Below, one piece after another: positions 29,983 to 39,794 of a stretch of 64,000 bases of DNA. The stretch spans positions 248,001 to 312,000 of the forward strand of contig NZ_LYPB01000049.1 of the NCBI RefSeq assembly GCF_001653565.1. Reading direction: 5' to 3'. This DNA is from Paenibacillus oryzisoli. Lineage in GTDB: Bacteria > Bacillota > Bacilli > Paenibacillales > NBRC-103111. Every line of letters begins with the position of its first letter. The first letter of the stretch is position 1. Position numbers and translations under genes: made by a program. Below the pieces are notes generated by a model, which did not search any database, was not told the DNA's origin, and saw only the letters and a program-made list of their open reading frames with translations.

Positions 29983-30006
29983 AGAGGCTCCCTCCCAGGA
30001 GCCTCT
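29983..30006 (-). terminator. Probable terminator of the glycogen-polyphosphate operon
   Basis: AGAGGCTCC and GGAGCCTCT form a nine-base stem around CTCCCA, 26 bases past the DUF1003 stop on the minus strand. The following T-run is short (TTTGTGTT), so termination may be partial. Confidence 0.65.
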
Positions 30007-30031
30007 CATCAACTACTTATGTATGAAGACA

Positions 30032-30577
30032 CTACCTACTATCCTGTTTCTCAATTCTTGCAAGCCTTTGATCCAATCTTTCCAACAGGACCTTGATCTC
30101 CATATTTTCCTGCTCTGCATGATAATTAATTGCGAAGTCAAGGATCGCCTCCTGTTTATCTTTAGAAGCTTGTCGGTTCTGACTCATGAGAATGACTGGA
30201 GCTTGAAAGGCCGAAATACAAGAAAGGATAAGGTTTAGCAGGATGAACGGGGGTTTATCGAAGGCGAAACTCATGACATTAATGGACATCCAAAGGATCA
30301 AGAACAAACTGAATAGCAAGATAAATGCCCAACTTCCACCGAAATTTGCAATGCCATCAGCAAGCCGATCAGCCCTAGAAGTCTTCTTCTCCTGCTGCTC
30401 AATTAAATGGGATTTAATGTTCCCTTTATACGCATTTACAATGGAGGCTATGCGTTCTAATTGATCATTATCCAACTTAAAGTTAGGATCATTATCTAAT
30501 TCATGAAACAACTTCTCCGATGTGACATCATCTGTGGTTTGTGCGCCTTCCGTCGCTTTTCCTATCTCTTTATTCAT
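30032..30577 (-). CDS. DUF1003 small membrane protein
   Basis: A 181-residue protein with a charged N-terminal part, then two adjacent transmembrane helices at about 78-97 and 107-127, joined by a short loop containing FDKPPF. A conserved SRADRLADGIANFGGSW entry and QAPVILMSQNRQ exit follow the DUF1003 pattern, and a short coiled-coil-like tail (ENMEIKVLLERLDQRLARIEKQ) ends it. The function of DUF1003 is not established. It is the last gene of the operon that begins with glgB, 30 bases after the polyphosphate kinase. A good ribosome site (CAGGAG) precedes the ATG. Confidence 0.85.
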   Translation of the reverse strand: MNKEIGKATEGAQTTDDVTSEKLFHELDNDPNFKLDNDQLERIASIVNAYKGNIKSHLIEQQEKKTSRADRLADGIANFGGSWAFILLFSLFLILWMSINVMSFAFDKPPFILLNLILSCISAFQAPVILMSQNRQASKDKQEAILDFAINYHAEQENMEIKVLLERLDQRLARIEKQDSR

Positions 30578-30606
30578 ACTCCTGTCCCTTCTTCCCTAGG
30601 CCAAAC

Positions 30607-31422
30607 TTACTGCAATGTAGCGAGGAGCTTCTCATCAAACTCCTGATCCGATTCCGGATAAGTTAAATCCATGCTTTCTAACGTTGCCACGGCAATTTGC
30701 AGTACCGCCCAATCCCGATACCAGCGATGATTGGCAGGGACAATATACCAAGGTGCTGACTCCGAGCTGCAGTGTTTGATCACATCCTCATATGCCTCTT
30801 GATATTCGTCCCAAGATTCACGTTCGACCAAGTCGTTCTTATCAAATTTCCAACGCTTTGTTGGATCCTTGAGTCGATTTCGAAGTTTGGCTAATTGGAA
30901 ATCTTGCGAAATATGCAGGAAAATCTTAACAATCTTAACACCACTACTCTCCAGCAGTTTCTCAAAATGTTTAATATGCTTGAACCTTTGTTTGGTTTCA
31001 ACTTCGTCAATCGTTCCATGGACGCGGGTGATCAGTACATCCTCATAGTAAGACCGGATGAAAGCTCCAATCATGCCTTTGGCTGGCGTTGCTCTATGCG
31101 CACGCCACAGAAAATCATGAGATGCCTCTTCTTCTGTTGGTGTTCGGAAACTCGTAACTTGGAATCCTTGGGGATGCAAACTACCAAGCGCATGCTTTAC
31201 CACACCATCTTTCCCACTGCAATCCATGCCTTGAATAACGAACAGAACAGACTGTCGCTTTTCTGCATACAACATGTTTTGAAGAGCTTCTAACCGTTCC
31301 CTTAAACGTGCCATATTAAGCTCAATTTCATCTCTTTCTTGATGAGCATTTGTATCGTTGGGATCTAATTCAGATAAATGCACTTTTTTACCAGGTTCCC
31401 ATCGGAAATCGCTGTTAGACAT
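30607..31422 (-). CDS. Polyphosphate kinase 2 family nucleotide phosphotransferase
   Basis: A 271-residue PPK2-family protein, which moves phosphate between inorganic polyphosphate and a nucleotide. The Walker A motif is GMDCSGKDG (K71), and the second motif region reads IGAFIRSYYEDVLITRVH (about 118-135); a lid segment with RLKDPTKRWKF and a terminal WYIVPANHRWYRDWAV complete the fold. The GMDxSGKDG form and the length fit the class III group that can phosphorylate AMP and ADP. Family members I know usually have FNRS where this has FIRS (121-124). It is 12 bases downstream of glgD with a full GGAGG site, so it belongs to the glycogen operon and could regenerate ATP for ADP-glucose synthesis. 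Confidence 0.9.
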   Translation of the reverse strand: MSNSDFRWEPGKKVHLSELDPNDTNAHQERDEIELNMARLRERLEALQNMLYAEKRQSVLFVIQGMDCSGKDGVVKHALGSLHPQGFQVTSFRTPTEEEASHDFLWRAHRATPAKGMIGAFIRSYYEDVLITRVHGTIDEVETKQRFKHIKHFEKLLESSGVKIVKIFLHISQDFQLAKLRNRLKDPTKRWKFDKNDLVERESWDEYQEAYEDVIKHCSSESAPWYIVPANHRWYRDWAVLQIAVATLESMDLTYPESDQEFDEKLLATLQ

Positions 31423-31434
31423 AGTTGACCTCCT

Positions 31435-32577
31435 CTACCGTGTCATGTGTTGAATCCCCACGAATTTCTCTGCCACAATGGGGTGGGCGAACTCTCCGCG
31501 TAAGATAGCCCCTTCCTCCACAACAACTTGTTTATCCAAAATGACATGATCCAAATAGGCATTCGCTTCAATGGCACACTGGTGCATCACGATACTATTT
31601 TTGATGCTAACGCCGCGATTCACCTTTACACCTGGAAACAGAATGCTATTCTCCACATACCCTTCAATGCTGCATCCAGGTGCAATGAAGGAATTACGCA
31701 CCAATGCTTGATGATGGCATGCCGTTTCCAGTTCTTCCTCTTGTCTTGTATAGACTGATTCATGGTTTATCATGAATTCACGCCACCCCTGCGGTTGCAG
31801 AAGATGCATACTATGAGCATAGTAACTATCAATCGAATCCATTATTGCCACATACCCATGATTGGCATACCCTTGCACATGAATATCTCCCAAGCGGTTC
31901 CAGATGACTTCTTTCAGATACCTTTCACTACCTAGCTTCATACTTTGTTCAATTAATTCAATGAGCAGACTTCGCTTGATCACCATCGTATCCAAATCGA
32001 TATTTTGTGGTTTCAAGCTTGGTAATGCATGGTACGTTGGTGCGACACTTATGACCCTGCCCTGATCGTTCATTTCCAAGTTATACGCATGACCGATATG
32101 TGCATGACGATCCATCTCCATCACATGCTTATAGAGAATCGTAATATCTGCGTCATTGTTAAGATGGTAATCGACCATATTTTCGAAATTCATATGGTAG
32201 ATTACGCTGCTAGGCGCAAGCAGGATATAGGTTTCGGTACAATTCTTCAGAATATCAATATGACTGTACAGGTGAAAGAGATCCCCACGCATATCTTTAG
32301 CGAGTTGGCAAGGAGGGAGAATCGTTACGCCGCTTTCCCCCGTCATCGTTAAGCCCCAATGGTAACCGTCACCGACATGTTCAAGAAGGGAATCCGCTTT
32401 GTCATTCGCAAGCAGCATAACCTTCTGAATACCGGAATTGCTCATATTCGAGAGCGCAAAGTCGACTATACGGTAACGACCTGCAAAAGGTACAGCACCT
32501 ACGCAGCGATTGCGTGTAAGTGTAGATAAATCATCCTGTTCATTCATCAAATTGATCATCCCAAGAATATCCTTCAT
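31435..32577 (-). CDS. glgD: Glucose-1-phosphate adenylyltransferase regulatory subunit GlgD
   Basis: A 380-residue nucleotidyltransferase-like subunit: an N-terminal domain with VPFAGRYRIVDFALSNMSNSGI and a C-terminal left-handed beta-helix with hexapeptide repeats (APGCSIEGYVENSILFPGVKV). The N terminus (MKDILGMINLMNEQDDLSTLTRNRCVGAVPF) lacks the GGxGxRL nucleotide loop found in GlgC, as expected for GlgD, which pairs with GlgC in Firmicutes. The start is preceded by GGAGG. Glycogen pathway, cytoplasm. Confidence 0.95.
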   Translation of the reverse strand: MKDILGMINLMNEQDDLSTLTRNRCVGAVPFAGRYRIVDFALSNMSNSGIQKVMLLANDKADSLLEHVGDGYHWGLTMTGESGVTILPPCQLAKDMRGDLFHLYSHIDILKNCTETYILLAPSSVIYHMNFENMVDYHLNNDADITILYKHVMEMDRHAHIGHAYNLEMNDQGRVISVAPTYHALPSLKPQNIDLDTMVIKRSLLIELIEQSMKLGSERYLKEVIWNRLGDIHVQGYANHGYVAIMDSIDSYYAHSMHLLQPQGWREFMINHESVYTRQEEELETACHHQALVRNSFIAPGCSIEGYVENSILFPGVKVNRGVSIKNSIVMHQCAIEANAYLDHVILDKQVVVEEGAILRGEFAHPIVAEKFVGIQHMTR

Positions 32578-32595
32578 CTTATATGCCTCCTTGGA

Positions 32596-33777
32596 TTATC
32601 CGAAGTACACTTGATTGGTTAGCTTGGCCGGAATAACAGCTGGGTACTGACGTCTTACTGTTGTTCTCTCCGCAATGGTTGTAATCTCGAATCCATCCAT
32701 CTGGCCTACAACAGCTCCATCTTTAATAATCGCGCCTTCTCCGATAATCGCATTGCTAATAAGTACATTTTTCCCAATTTGCACACCTGGCATGATGACA
32801 CTATTGAGAATTCTGCTATTTTCCCCAACCCGTACGTTATCGAAGATCACAGAATGACTGACATTTCCATAAATGGTTGTCCCATCACCGATTACCGCAT
32901 TATTGACTCTGGCCGTTAAGGCAACATGCGCTTTCGAGAGATTCTTCTTTTTGGTCAGTACAGGCCACGTTTCCTGGTCCAACTGCAACTTCGGCGTATA
33001 GCCAAGTAAATCCATATGGGATTCCCATAGGCTTTGAATTGTACCTACATCTTTCCAATATCCTTCAAATGGATACGCAGATAAATGGGCACCTCCAGCC
33101 AGTAGTCCTGGAATAATATTGTGTCCGAAATCATGGTCCGAGGTATGATCTTGCGCATCTTGTTCCAAAGAGGACAGAAGAACATCCCAATTGAACAAGT
33201 ACACACCCATGGAAGCTAGATTACTATCGGGTTTCAGTGGTTTCTCTTCAAAAGCTGTCACCCGGTGGTTGTCATCCGTGCTCATAATCCCAAACCGGCT
33301 CGCTTCCTCCCATTTCACAGGCGTCACCGATATGGTCACATCCGCACCAGTTGCCTTGTGATGCTCAATCATCGCGCGATAATCCATGTTGTAGATATGA
33401 TCACTGGAAATAATTAACACATAACTTGGATCCTGTTTCCGAAGAAAGTCCAAATTCTGATAGATGGCATCTGCTGTCCCCGAGTAAGCATTAGGCGCGC
33501 CAACTTGTCTTTCGAAGAGAGAGATCCCGCCTCTATCACTCTTCATTCCCCAAGCTTCCCCGTTTCCGATATGAGCATGCAGAGTGGCCGGTTTGTACTG
33601 TGTCAACACGCCTACCGTATCAATTCCCGAATGGGTGCAATTGCTCAAAGAAAAGTCAATAATTCTATATTTCCCACCAAAATGGACAGCTGGCTTTGCA
33701 ATATTTTTCGTTAACGGACTAAGTCTGCTGCCCTCACCACCTGCTAATAACATAGCTACACATTCCTGTTTCTTCAC
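32596..33777 (-). CDS. glgC: Glucose-1-phosphate adenylyltransferase (ADP-glucose pyrophosphorylase) GlgC
   Basis: A 393-residue catalytic subunit that makes ADP-glucose from ATP and glucose-1-phosphate. The nucleotide loop LLAGGEGSRLSPLTKNIAKPA is complete, followed by GGKYRIIDFSLSN, the ISSDHIYNMDY metal region and FEEKP. C-terminal hexapeptide repeats form the beta-helix. The start is GTG with an AAGGATGAG site. It lies 7 bases after glgB and 18 before glgD. Confidence 0.97.
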   Translation of the reverse strand: MKKQECVAMLLAGGEGSRLSPLTKNIAKPAVHFGGKYRIIDFSLSNCTHSGIDTVGVLTQYKPATLHAHIGNGEAWGMKSDRGGISLFERQVGAPNAYSGTADAIYQNLDFLRKQDPSYVLIISSDHIYNMDYRAMIEHHKATGADVTISVTPVKWEEASRFGIMSTDDNHRVTAFEEKPLKPDSNLASMGVYLFNWDVLLSSLEQDAQDHTSDHDFGHNIIPGLLAGGAHLSAYPFEGYWKDVGTIQSLWESHMDLLGYTPKLQLDQETWPVLTKKKNLSKAHVALTARVNNAVIGDGTTIYGNVSHSVIFDNVRVGENSRILNSVIMPGVQIGKNVLISNAIIGEGAIIKDGAVVGQMDGFEITTIAERTTVRRQYPAVIPAKLTNQVYFG

Positions 33778-33784
33778 TTTAATC

Positions 33785-35689
33785 TCATCCTTCCTTAGGC
33801 ATATATTTGAGGATTACCGCTGCAAGTGGCGGTATGTTAACTGAAATACTGTGAGCATATCCTTGACAAGACCATTCCTCAGTTTCCAACCGTTCTGCAT
33901 TCGTTATTCCTGAACCGCCGAATTCTAACTTATCGCTGTTAAAAACTTCCTGATAGCCCCCAGGCTCTGGGACCCCAAGGCGATATCCTTCATGCGCTTC
34001 AATCTTGAAATTGTTAATGAGAATCAGCTGATCGTTGCCACTCTTCGCTTTTCGTAAGAGCGTTACCAAACTATCCTCTTTCTCTTCCGCAACTAGGGAG
34101 ACAAAGCCGCTGGGCTCAAAATCAAGTTCCCACAATGCTTTTTCTCCTTTATAAAAATGATTCATCTCCTTCACAAATTCGGCAAATTGTTGATGCTCTT
34201 CATGGCTCAACAATTCCCATTCCAAGGAACCTTCTGCATTCCAGTCGTTCATTTGACCGAATTCAGTGCCCATAAACACGAGCTTTTTGCCCGGATGAGC
34301 CATCAAATAGGCATACAGTACACGCAGATTAGCAAAACGTTGCCAATTATCGTCCCCCGACATTTTACCTAACAAGGACTTGTTCGGATAATTCACTTCG
34401 TCGTGGGAGTAGGGTAAGACATAATTCGCATCCCTTGTCCCTAACAGTGAGCGGGTTAACTGATCTTCCTGTCCGTTGCGTTCGCTCTGATTCTTCTTCA
34501 TAAATGACAGCGTATCCGAGGTAAACGCTAAATTCCATTTGTAATTAAAACCGAGTCCGTCATAGTCAACAGGTGTAGTCACACCTGGAAAGGCACTGGA
34601 ATCTTCTGCAATCATCAACATATCGGGATACCTGGAAAATACAACTGCATTTAATTTCTGAAGAAACGCAATTCCTTCCAGATGCTCTTCTCCGCCATGT
34701 TCGTTCGTAATCCATTCCTCTTTCGGCCGATTAAAATTCAACGTTAACAGACTATACACAGCATCAACTCTTAGTCCATCCACATGATATTTATCCATCC
34801 AGAAGAGCGCATTCGAAATCAAATAGCTGACGACTTCCGGCTTCCCATAATCGAAAATATATGTCCCCCAAGTCGGATTCTCACCTTTGCGACTATCCGC
34901 ATATTCGTACAAGGGCGAACCGTCAAATCGGCCTAAGCCATGCGCATCCTTGCAAAAATGGGCAGGAACCCAGTCCATAATTACGCCAATTCCCTTTTGA
35001 TGACAACGATCAACAAAGTACATAAAGTCCCTCGGTGATCCAAACCGACTTGTCACGGAATAATAGCTAGTTACTTGATATCCCCAAGATGAGTCAAGCG
35101 GATGTTCGGCTAGTGGCATGAGCTCAATATGGGTATACCCCCGCTCGTGAACGTAATCGACGAGTTCATCTGCTAGTTCCACATAACTATAAAATCCGCC
35201 GTCCTCCTTGCGCTTCCAACTGCCCAAATGCACCTCATAGATGAGAAGCGGCCGCTGCAAGTGTTGATCCGAGGAGTTATTCGCCACCCAGTCCTCATCC
35301 TGCCATTCATAATTTTCAAGCGAAGTAATAATCGAAGCGGTTTCTGGTCGAACTTCCGTTTGAAACGCATATGGATCCGCTTTTAGATATCGATCCCCGT
35401 CCAGCGTAACGATTTCATATTTATAGAGAGTTCCTTCTTCAAGTTCAGGTATGAACAATGACCAAATGCCATCTTGCATGGTCATTGCATGGTGGGTTCC
35501 ATCCCAACCGTTAAAGCTGCCAGATACGTTGACTTCTTTGGCGTTCGGCGCCCACACAGCGAAGTTGACTCCTTTGCAGCCATCTCTTTCTTCCAAGTGT
35601 GCTCCTAGAAATTGGTAGCTTTGATATTGTGTGCCCTCATGCAGCAAATAGAAAGCTTCCTTGTTTGATTTCGAGGCAATCAATGTCAT
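33785..35689 (-). CDS. glgB: 1,4-alpha-glucan branching enzyme GlgB
   Basis: A 634-residue GH13 branching enzyme. An N-terminal CBM48-like domain (about 25-115; FAVWAPNAKEVNVSGSFNGW) precedes the (beta/alpha)8 domain. GLRVDAV carries the nucleophile D309, MIAEDSS the acid/base E362, and YSHDEV the third region. The ATG at 35689 has a GGGGAGGAA site; the frame continues upstream for 55 codons of unrelated AT-rich sequence, which is not family-like. It is first in an operon with glgC, glgD, ppk2 and the DUF1003 gene. Glycogen synthase is not in this window. Confidence 0.97.
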   Translation of the reverse strand: MTLIASKSNKEAFYLLHEGTQYQSYQFLGAHLEERDGCKGVNFAVWAPNAKEVNVSGSFNGWDGTHHAMTMQDGIWSLFIPELEEGTLYKYEIVTLDGDRYLKADPYAFQTEVRPETASIITSLENYEWQDEDWVANNSSDQHLQRPLLIYEVHLGSWKRKEDGGFYSYVELADELVDYVHERGYTHIELMPLAEHPLDSSWGYQVTSYYSVTSRFGSPRDFMYFVDRCHQKGIGVIMDWVPAHFCKDAHGLGRFDGSPLYEYADSRKGENPTWGTYIFDYGKPEVVSYLISNALFWMDKYHVDGLRVDAVYSLLTLNFNRPKEEWITNEHGGEEHLEGIAFLQKLNAVVFSRYPDMLMIAEDSSAFPGVTTPVDYDGLGFNYKWNLAFTSDTLSFMKKNQSERNGQEDQLTRSLLGTRDANYVLPYSHDEVNYPNKSLLGKMSGDDNWQRFANLRVLYAYLMAHPGKKLVFMGTEFGQMNDWNAEGSLEWELLSHEEHQQFAEFVKEMNHFYKGEKALWELDFEPSGFVSLVAEEKEDSLVTLLRKAKSGNDQLILINNFKIEAHEGYRLGVPEPGGYQEVFNSDKLEFGGSGITNAERLETEEWSCQGYAHSISVNIPPLAAVILKYMPKEG

Positions 35690-35857
35690 GCCGTTTCCTC
35701 CCCGTGTGTCGAGTTTAATCCTAATTACACATATCTTGGTAAATTGAAACAACAGACGTATAACTTCTTGCACGAATTTCAAAATAGCACGATACCTAAA
35801 TGGCTCGTGTTCAGTGTTTTTTGTAGCATTTATATTACAAAAAGAAGAATACATAAA

Positions 35858-35886
35858 TAGCCCGTGGGATATTCTCCCACAGGCTA
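35858..35886 (-). terminator. Probable terminator of the arabinose operon
   Basis: TAGCC.GTGGGA pairs with TCCCAC.GGCTA with a single C-A mismatch, 57 bases beyond the araA stop. The following minus-strand sequence is A/T-rich but has no long T-run, so strength is uncertain. It also lies upstream of glgB, in the same orientation. Confidence 0.65.
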
Positions 35887-35942
35887 TGCCTTATGTTGCC
35901 TATATGCATTTTTGCCACACTTCAGCTTCCAAGAATGATGAA

Positions 35943-37367
35943 TTACTTAATGACGACGTATTCTAAGTTAACCAACTTCGCGTAGGTCACGATTTGGTCT
36001 GTCGTCAGGTTCAAGGAAACGACAGTGTGGTGGCCTCCACCATTCTCGATCCAAGCTTTTACCCCATCTTGGAAGTTCGGCTTTACGTTCCACAGAACTC
36101 TAGCCACGGGAAGATTAGGAGCTGGAACGGTCGGCTCGAATGCAGAAATTTCGTTGATTAACAGTTTATAATGCGTACCGAAATCCGCCATAGATACGAC
36201 GACACCTTCGCCCGCTTTACCGTCGAATACCAGACGCGCCGGATCTTCTTTACCACCGATCCCGAGCGGGGAAACGATGATTTTCGGTTGGTTGCTTGCC
36301 AAGGTTGGATCTACCTCGAGCATATGGGATTGAAGAATGGATTCCTGACCAATCGCCATCTCGTACGTGTAATCCTCCATAAAGCCCGTGTTCTGGTTGC
36401 GGCTCATCACCTTCAACAAGCGATCGATTGCGGCCGTCTTCCAGTCGCCTTCACCGGCAAAGCCGTAACCTTGCGCCATGAGACGTTGAACGGCAAGGCC
36501 TGGCAACTGTTTCATTCCATGCAGATCCTCGAAGTTCGTGGTGAAAGCATTATAGCCTCTCTCGTCGAAAAAGCGTTTCATCGCGATTTCATAGCTCGCT
36601 TGAACTCTGACGCTGGCTTCCCAATTTTCTTTGCTATTCGTGCCATAATCGAATTCGTAAAGTTCCGCATATTCGCCCATCAGAATGTCAATTTCCTGCT
36701 CGGTCACGGCATTCACGTATTGCACGAGATCGCCGATGCCGTAGTAGTCCACAGTCCAGCCGAACTGAATCTGAGCTTCAACCTTGTCTCCATCCGTAAC
36801 GCCAACATTACGCATGTTGTCGCCGAAACGGGCAACTTTGATGTTGAAACTTTCGTTATAGGCAACAGCTACGTCCATCCAATCCGCTATCTGCTTCTTG
36901 ACTTCCGCACGTTCCCAATAGCCTACTACGATTTTATTTTGTTTCTTCAGGCGAGCATTGATGAAGCCGTATTCACGGTCGCCATGGGCGGCCTGATTTA
37001 GGTTCATGAAGTCCATGTCGATCGTTGCCCAAGGAATGCTTTCATTATATTGGGTTGCCAAATGAAGCAGAGGCTTCTGCAGTAATTTCGTACCGCGAAT
37101 CCACATTTTTGCAGGTGAGAATGTATGCATCCACGTAATCACACCCGCTACTTCGTCGCGATAGTTGACCTCTTTCATGATGGTTGTAATTTTATCTGCG
37201 GAGATAGCCAGGTCTTGCAATACAAGCGGATATGGTAGCACACCGCTGTTATTCAAAGCATCTGTCATCGTCTGTGCATGAGCTTTAACTTCAGCCAAAG
37301 CTTCTTCCCCGTACAAATGCTGCGATCCTACAACAAACCAGAACTGTTTAGTAGCTGTTGCTGACAT
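35943..37367 (-). CDS. araA: L-arabinose isomerase
   Basis: A 474-residue enzyme converting L-arabinose to L-ribulose. It begins QFWFVVGSQHLYGEEAL and contains WMHTFSPAKMWIRG, TQYNESIPW and GEGDWKTAAIDRLLKVM, all typical of AraA, and a C-terminal HHTVV near the metal site. Length matches the family (about 495). The ATG at 37367 is preferred over one three codons earlier that directly abuts the AGAGG ribosome site. It is the last gene of the araB-araD-araA operon. Confidence 0.97.
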   Translation of the reverse strand: MSATATKQFWFVVGSQHLYGEEALAEVKAHAQTMTDALNNSGVLPYPLVLQDLAISADKITTIMKEVNYRDEVAGVITWMHTFSPAKMWIRGTKLLQKPLLHLATQYNESIPWATIDMDFMNLNQAAHGDREYGFINARLKKQNKIVVGYWERAEVKKQIADWMDVAVAYNESFNIKVARFGDNMRNVGVTDGDKVEAQIQFGWTVDYYGIGDLVQYVNAVTEQEIDILMGEYAELYEFDYGTNSKENWEASVRVQASYEIAMKRFFDERGYNAFTTNFEDLHGMKQLPGLAVQRLMAQGYGFAGEGDWKTAAIDRLLKVMSRNQNTGFMEDYTYEMAIGQESILQSHMLEVDPTLASNQPKIIVSPLGIGGKEDPARLVFDGKAGEGVVVSMADFGTHYKLLINEISAFEPTVPAPNLPVARVLWNVKPNFQDGVKAWIENGGGHHTVVSLNLTTDQIVTYAKLVNLEYVVIK

Positions 37368-37409
37368 CCTGATCATCCTCTTTTCTCTATTTTATAATGA
37401 ATAATGCCA

Positions 37410-38105
37410 TTACTTCTGCCCGTAGTAGGCATCTTTCCCATGTTTACGAAGATAGTGCTTATCCAAAATGCCTTGCGGCAATTCTTTGGCAAAGTTGTTT
37501 AGTTGTCTCGCGTACAAATTCATTTTGCACACTTCTTCCAGCACGACGCTGTTCACTACGGCTGATTTCACGTCTTTCCCCCAAGTGAACGGCGCATGAC
37601 CTTGAAGAAGGACAGCAGGAATTGCCATAACATCCACGCCAAGTTTCTCGAAAGTCTCGATAATCACGCGACCTGTCTCAGCTTCATACCCCCGGTCAAC
37701 CTCTTCTTGGGTCAAAAAGCGCGCACAAGGGATGGCGCCATAGAAGGTGTCCGCATGCGTCGTACCCATGACTGGTACATCCAATCCTGCTTGGGCCCAG
37801 ATCGTTGCCCAAGTAGAGTGGGTATGGACGATGCCGCCGATTTGCGGATAATGTTTGTACAAGACCGCGTGCGTCGCAGTATCGGAGGAAGGTCTAAGCT
37901 CTCCTTCGACTACACGGCCATCGAGATCTACAACGACCATGTCGCTCGGCTTCATCGTTTCGTAGCTGACCCCGCTTGGTTTAATGACGAACAGACCGCT
38001 TTCCCGATCGACGGCGCTCGCATTGCCCCAAGTGAATTTCACCAGTCCGTGCTTCGGCAAGTCTAGATTCGCTTGATATACTTCTTCTTTCAGCTGTTCT
38101 AACAA
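37410..38105 (-). CDS. araD: L-ribulose-5-phosphate 4-epimerase
   Basis: A 231-residue class II aldolase-type epimerase making D-xylulose 5-phosphate. The substrate region TWGNASAVDRESGLFVIKPSG is near the N terminus. The zinc ligands lie in IVHTHSTWA, and the final His in LLQGHAPFTWG. The start is TTG, placed six bases after a GGGAGGGG site that overlaps the end of the kinase gene; there is no better start nearby. Tight coupling with the kinase supports co-translation. Confidence 0.96.
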   Translation of the reverse strand: MLEQLKEEVYQANLDLPKHGLVKFTWGNASAVDRESGLFVIKPSGVSYETMKPSDMVVVDLDGRVVEGELRPSSDTATHAVLYKHYPQIGGIVHTHSTWATIWAQAGLDVPVMGTTHADTFYGAIPCARFLTQEEVDRGYEAETGRVIIETFEKLGVDVMAIPAVLLQGHAPFTWGKDVKSAVVNSVVLEEVCKMNLYARQLNNFAKELPQGILDKHYLRKHGKDAYYGQK

Positions 38106-38107
38106 CG

Positions 38108-39724
38108 TTAGCCCCTCCCGTTCTCTAGCATATGGTATACAGCAGCCTGTTCAATAGCTAGCCCTGCCTGGTAGCGTTGGATGAATGCTTCGAACCCGCT
38201 AACGTCCGTCGCATCCGGAGTAATTTCCTGTCCTTCGACATCTTTGAATACTTTCTCTCCGAGGAAATGCTCCAAGCTTTGGTCCTGATCCTTATTAATC
38301 AGGTAAGAGGCCAGTAGCGCCATGCCCCATGCTCCGCCTTCGCCAGCCGTGGACATCACCGAGATCGGCACGTTCAGCGCAGCCGCTAACATCTTTTGTC
38401 CGACGACAGGGGTCTTGAAGAGGCCGCCATGAGCCAAAATACTGTCGATGGCCACCTTTTCATTTTCCGTCAGGATATCCATACCGAGCTTGAGGGCTCC
38501 GAACGCCGTGAATAGATGCGTACGCATGAAGTTCGCCAAATTGAAATTGCTCTCCGGCGAACGAACGAACAACGGCCGGCCTTTATCGATGCCGGTAATA
38601 TTTTCGCCCGAGAGATAGCCGTAGCTAAGCAAACCCCCGCCATCCGGGTCCGCTTCGAGCGCTTTGTTAAGTAGTTTGCTGAACAATTCCCCAGAATCCA
38701 CGTTGAATCCCATGGTTTCAGAGAACTCACGGAACAATCCGATCCAGGCATTGAGATCACTGGAACAATTGTTGGCATGCACCATACCGACAGGACTGCC
38801 ATCCGGCGTCGTCACCATATCGATCTCTGGATATACCTTTGCCAGTTCTTTCTCTAGGACAATCATCGCAAACACGGAAGTGCCCACGGAAATGTTTCCC
38901 GTACGCTTCTTAACGCTATTGGTCGCCACCATACCTGTGCCGGCATCGCCTTCCGGAGCACATAATGGAATGCCAGACTGCAGATCCCGTGCTGGATCAA
39001 GAAGCTTGGCTCCCGCCTCCGTTAATTCACCGGCTTGCTCGCCGGAAAGATATACCTTAGGAAGAAGATCCTCCAGCTTCCACGGGTAGCCTTTGGCTGC
39101 GATTCGTTCATCGAACTGCTTAACCATTGCAGGATGGTAGTCATGGGTTGCTTCATCAATGGGAAAAATACCCGAAGCATCTCCAATTCCAATGACTTTA
39201 TGTCCAGTCAGCAGCCAGTGAATGTAACCGGCCAGCGTCGTCACGAAATCAATGCGAGGCAGATGCTCCTCTTGATTTAATATCGCTTGGTATAAATGCG
39301 CGATGCTCCATCGCTCAGGAATATTAAATTGAAATAAGTCCGTTAGTTCCCTTGCAGCCGCACCTGTTGTTGCATTGCGCCAAGTCCGAAACGGCACTAA
39401 CAGCTCACCTTTGTTGTCGAATGCCATATATCCGTGCATCATAGCGGAAAATCCGATTGAGCCCACTGTCTGGAGCGTGACTCCGAAATTCTGTTCCACT
39501 TGCTGCTTCATTTCGCGATACGCAGTTTGGAGACCTGTGATAATATCCTCCTGGTTGTATGTCCAATATCCGTCTTTCAACAGATTCTCCCACTCGTAAC
39601 TTCCCGATGCGATGGTCTCGAATTGACGATCAATCAGCACCACTTTAATCCGCGTAGATCCTAATTCAATACCCAGCGAAGTTTCTCCCTTGGTTATCGC
39701 TTCTTTCAAATCTAGATGATTCAT
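38108..39724 (-). CDS. araB: FGGY-family ribulokinase
   Basis: A 538-residue sugar kinase. It starts with the phosphate loop [15 protein letters not shown] and has a [13 protein letters not shown] adenosine-region motif and a C-terminal [15 protein letters not shown] region. Position between the arabinose promoter and araD makes ribulokinase the natural assignment; by sequence it is of the alternative FGGY type rather than a close E. coli AraB relative. ATG at 39724 is used here; GTG at 39730 is better spaced (six bases) from GAGGGG and is an equal candidate. The frame upstream of it is AT-rich leader carrying the promoter. Confidence 0.9.
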   Translation of the reverse strand: MNHLDLKEAITKGETSLGIELGSTRIKVVLIDRQFETIASGSYEWENLLKDGYWTYNQEDIITGLQTAYREMKQQVEQNFGVTLQTVGSIGFSAMMHGYMAFDNKGELLVPFRTWRNATTGAAARELTDLFQFNIPERWSIAHLYQAILNQEEHLPRIDFVTTLAGYIHWLLTGHKVIGIGDASGIFPIDEATHDYHPAMVKQFDERIAAKGYPWKLEDLLPKVYLSGEQAGELTEAGAKLLDPARDLQSGIPLCAPEGDAGTGMVATNSVKKRTGNISVGTSVFAMIVLEKELAKVYPEIDMVTTPDGSPVGMVHANNCSSDLNAWIGLFREFSETMGFNVDSGELFSKLLNKALEADPDGGGLLSYGYLSGENITGIDKGRPLFVRSPESNFNLANFMRTHLFTAFGALKLGMDILTENEKVAIDSILAHGGLFKTPVVGQKMLAAALNVPISVMSTAGEGGAWGMALLASYLINKDQDQSLEHFLGEKVFKDVEGQEITPDATDVSGFEAFIQRYQAGLAIEQAAVYHMLENGRG

Positions 39725-39794
39725 GATCACATAAATCCCCTCTCTATTCGCGGTAATACACGTAAACAACTTTATTTCTCGAACTAACAACATC

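Noticed and set aside
36171-37001. 276-residue plus-strand frame opposite araA
   Set aside because: Antisense to araA, whose motifs are unmistakable; the long frame reflects codon bias of araA.
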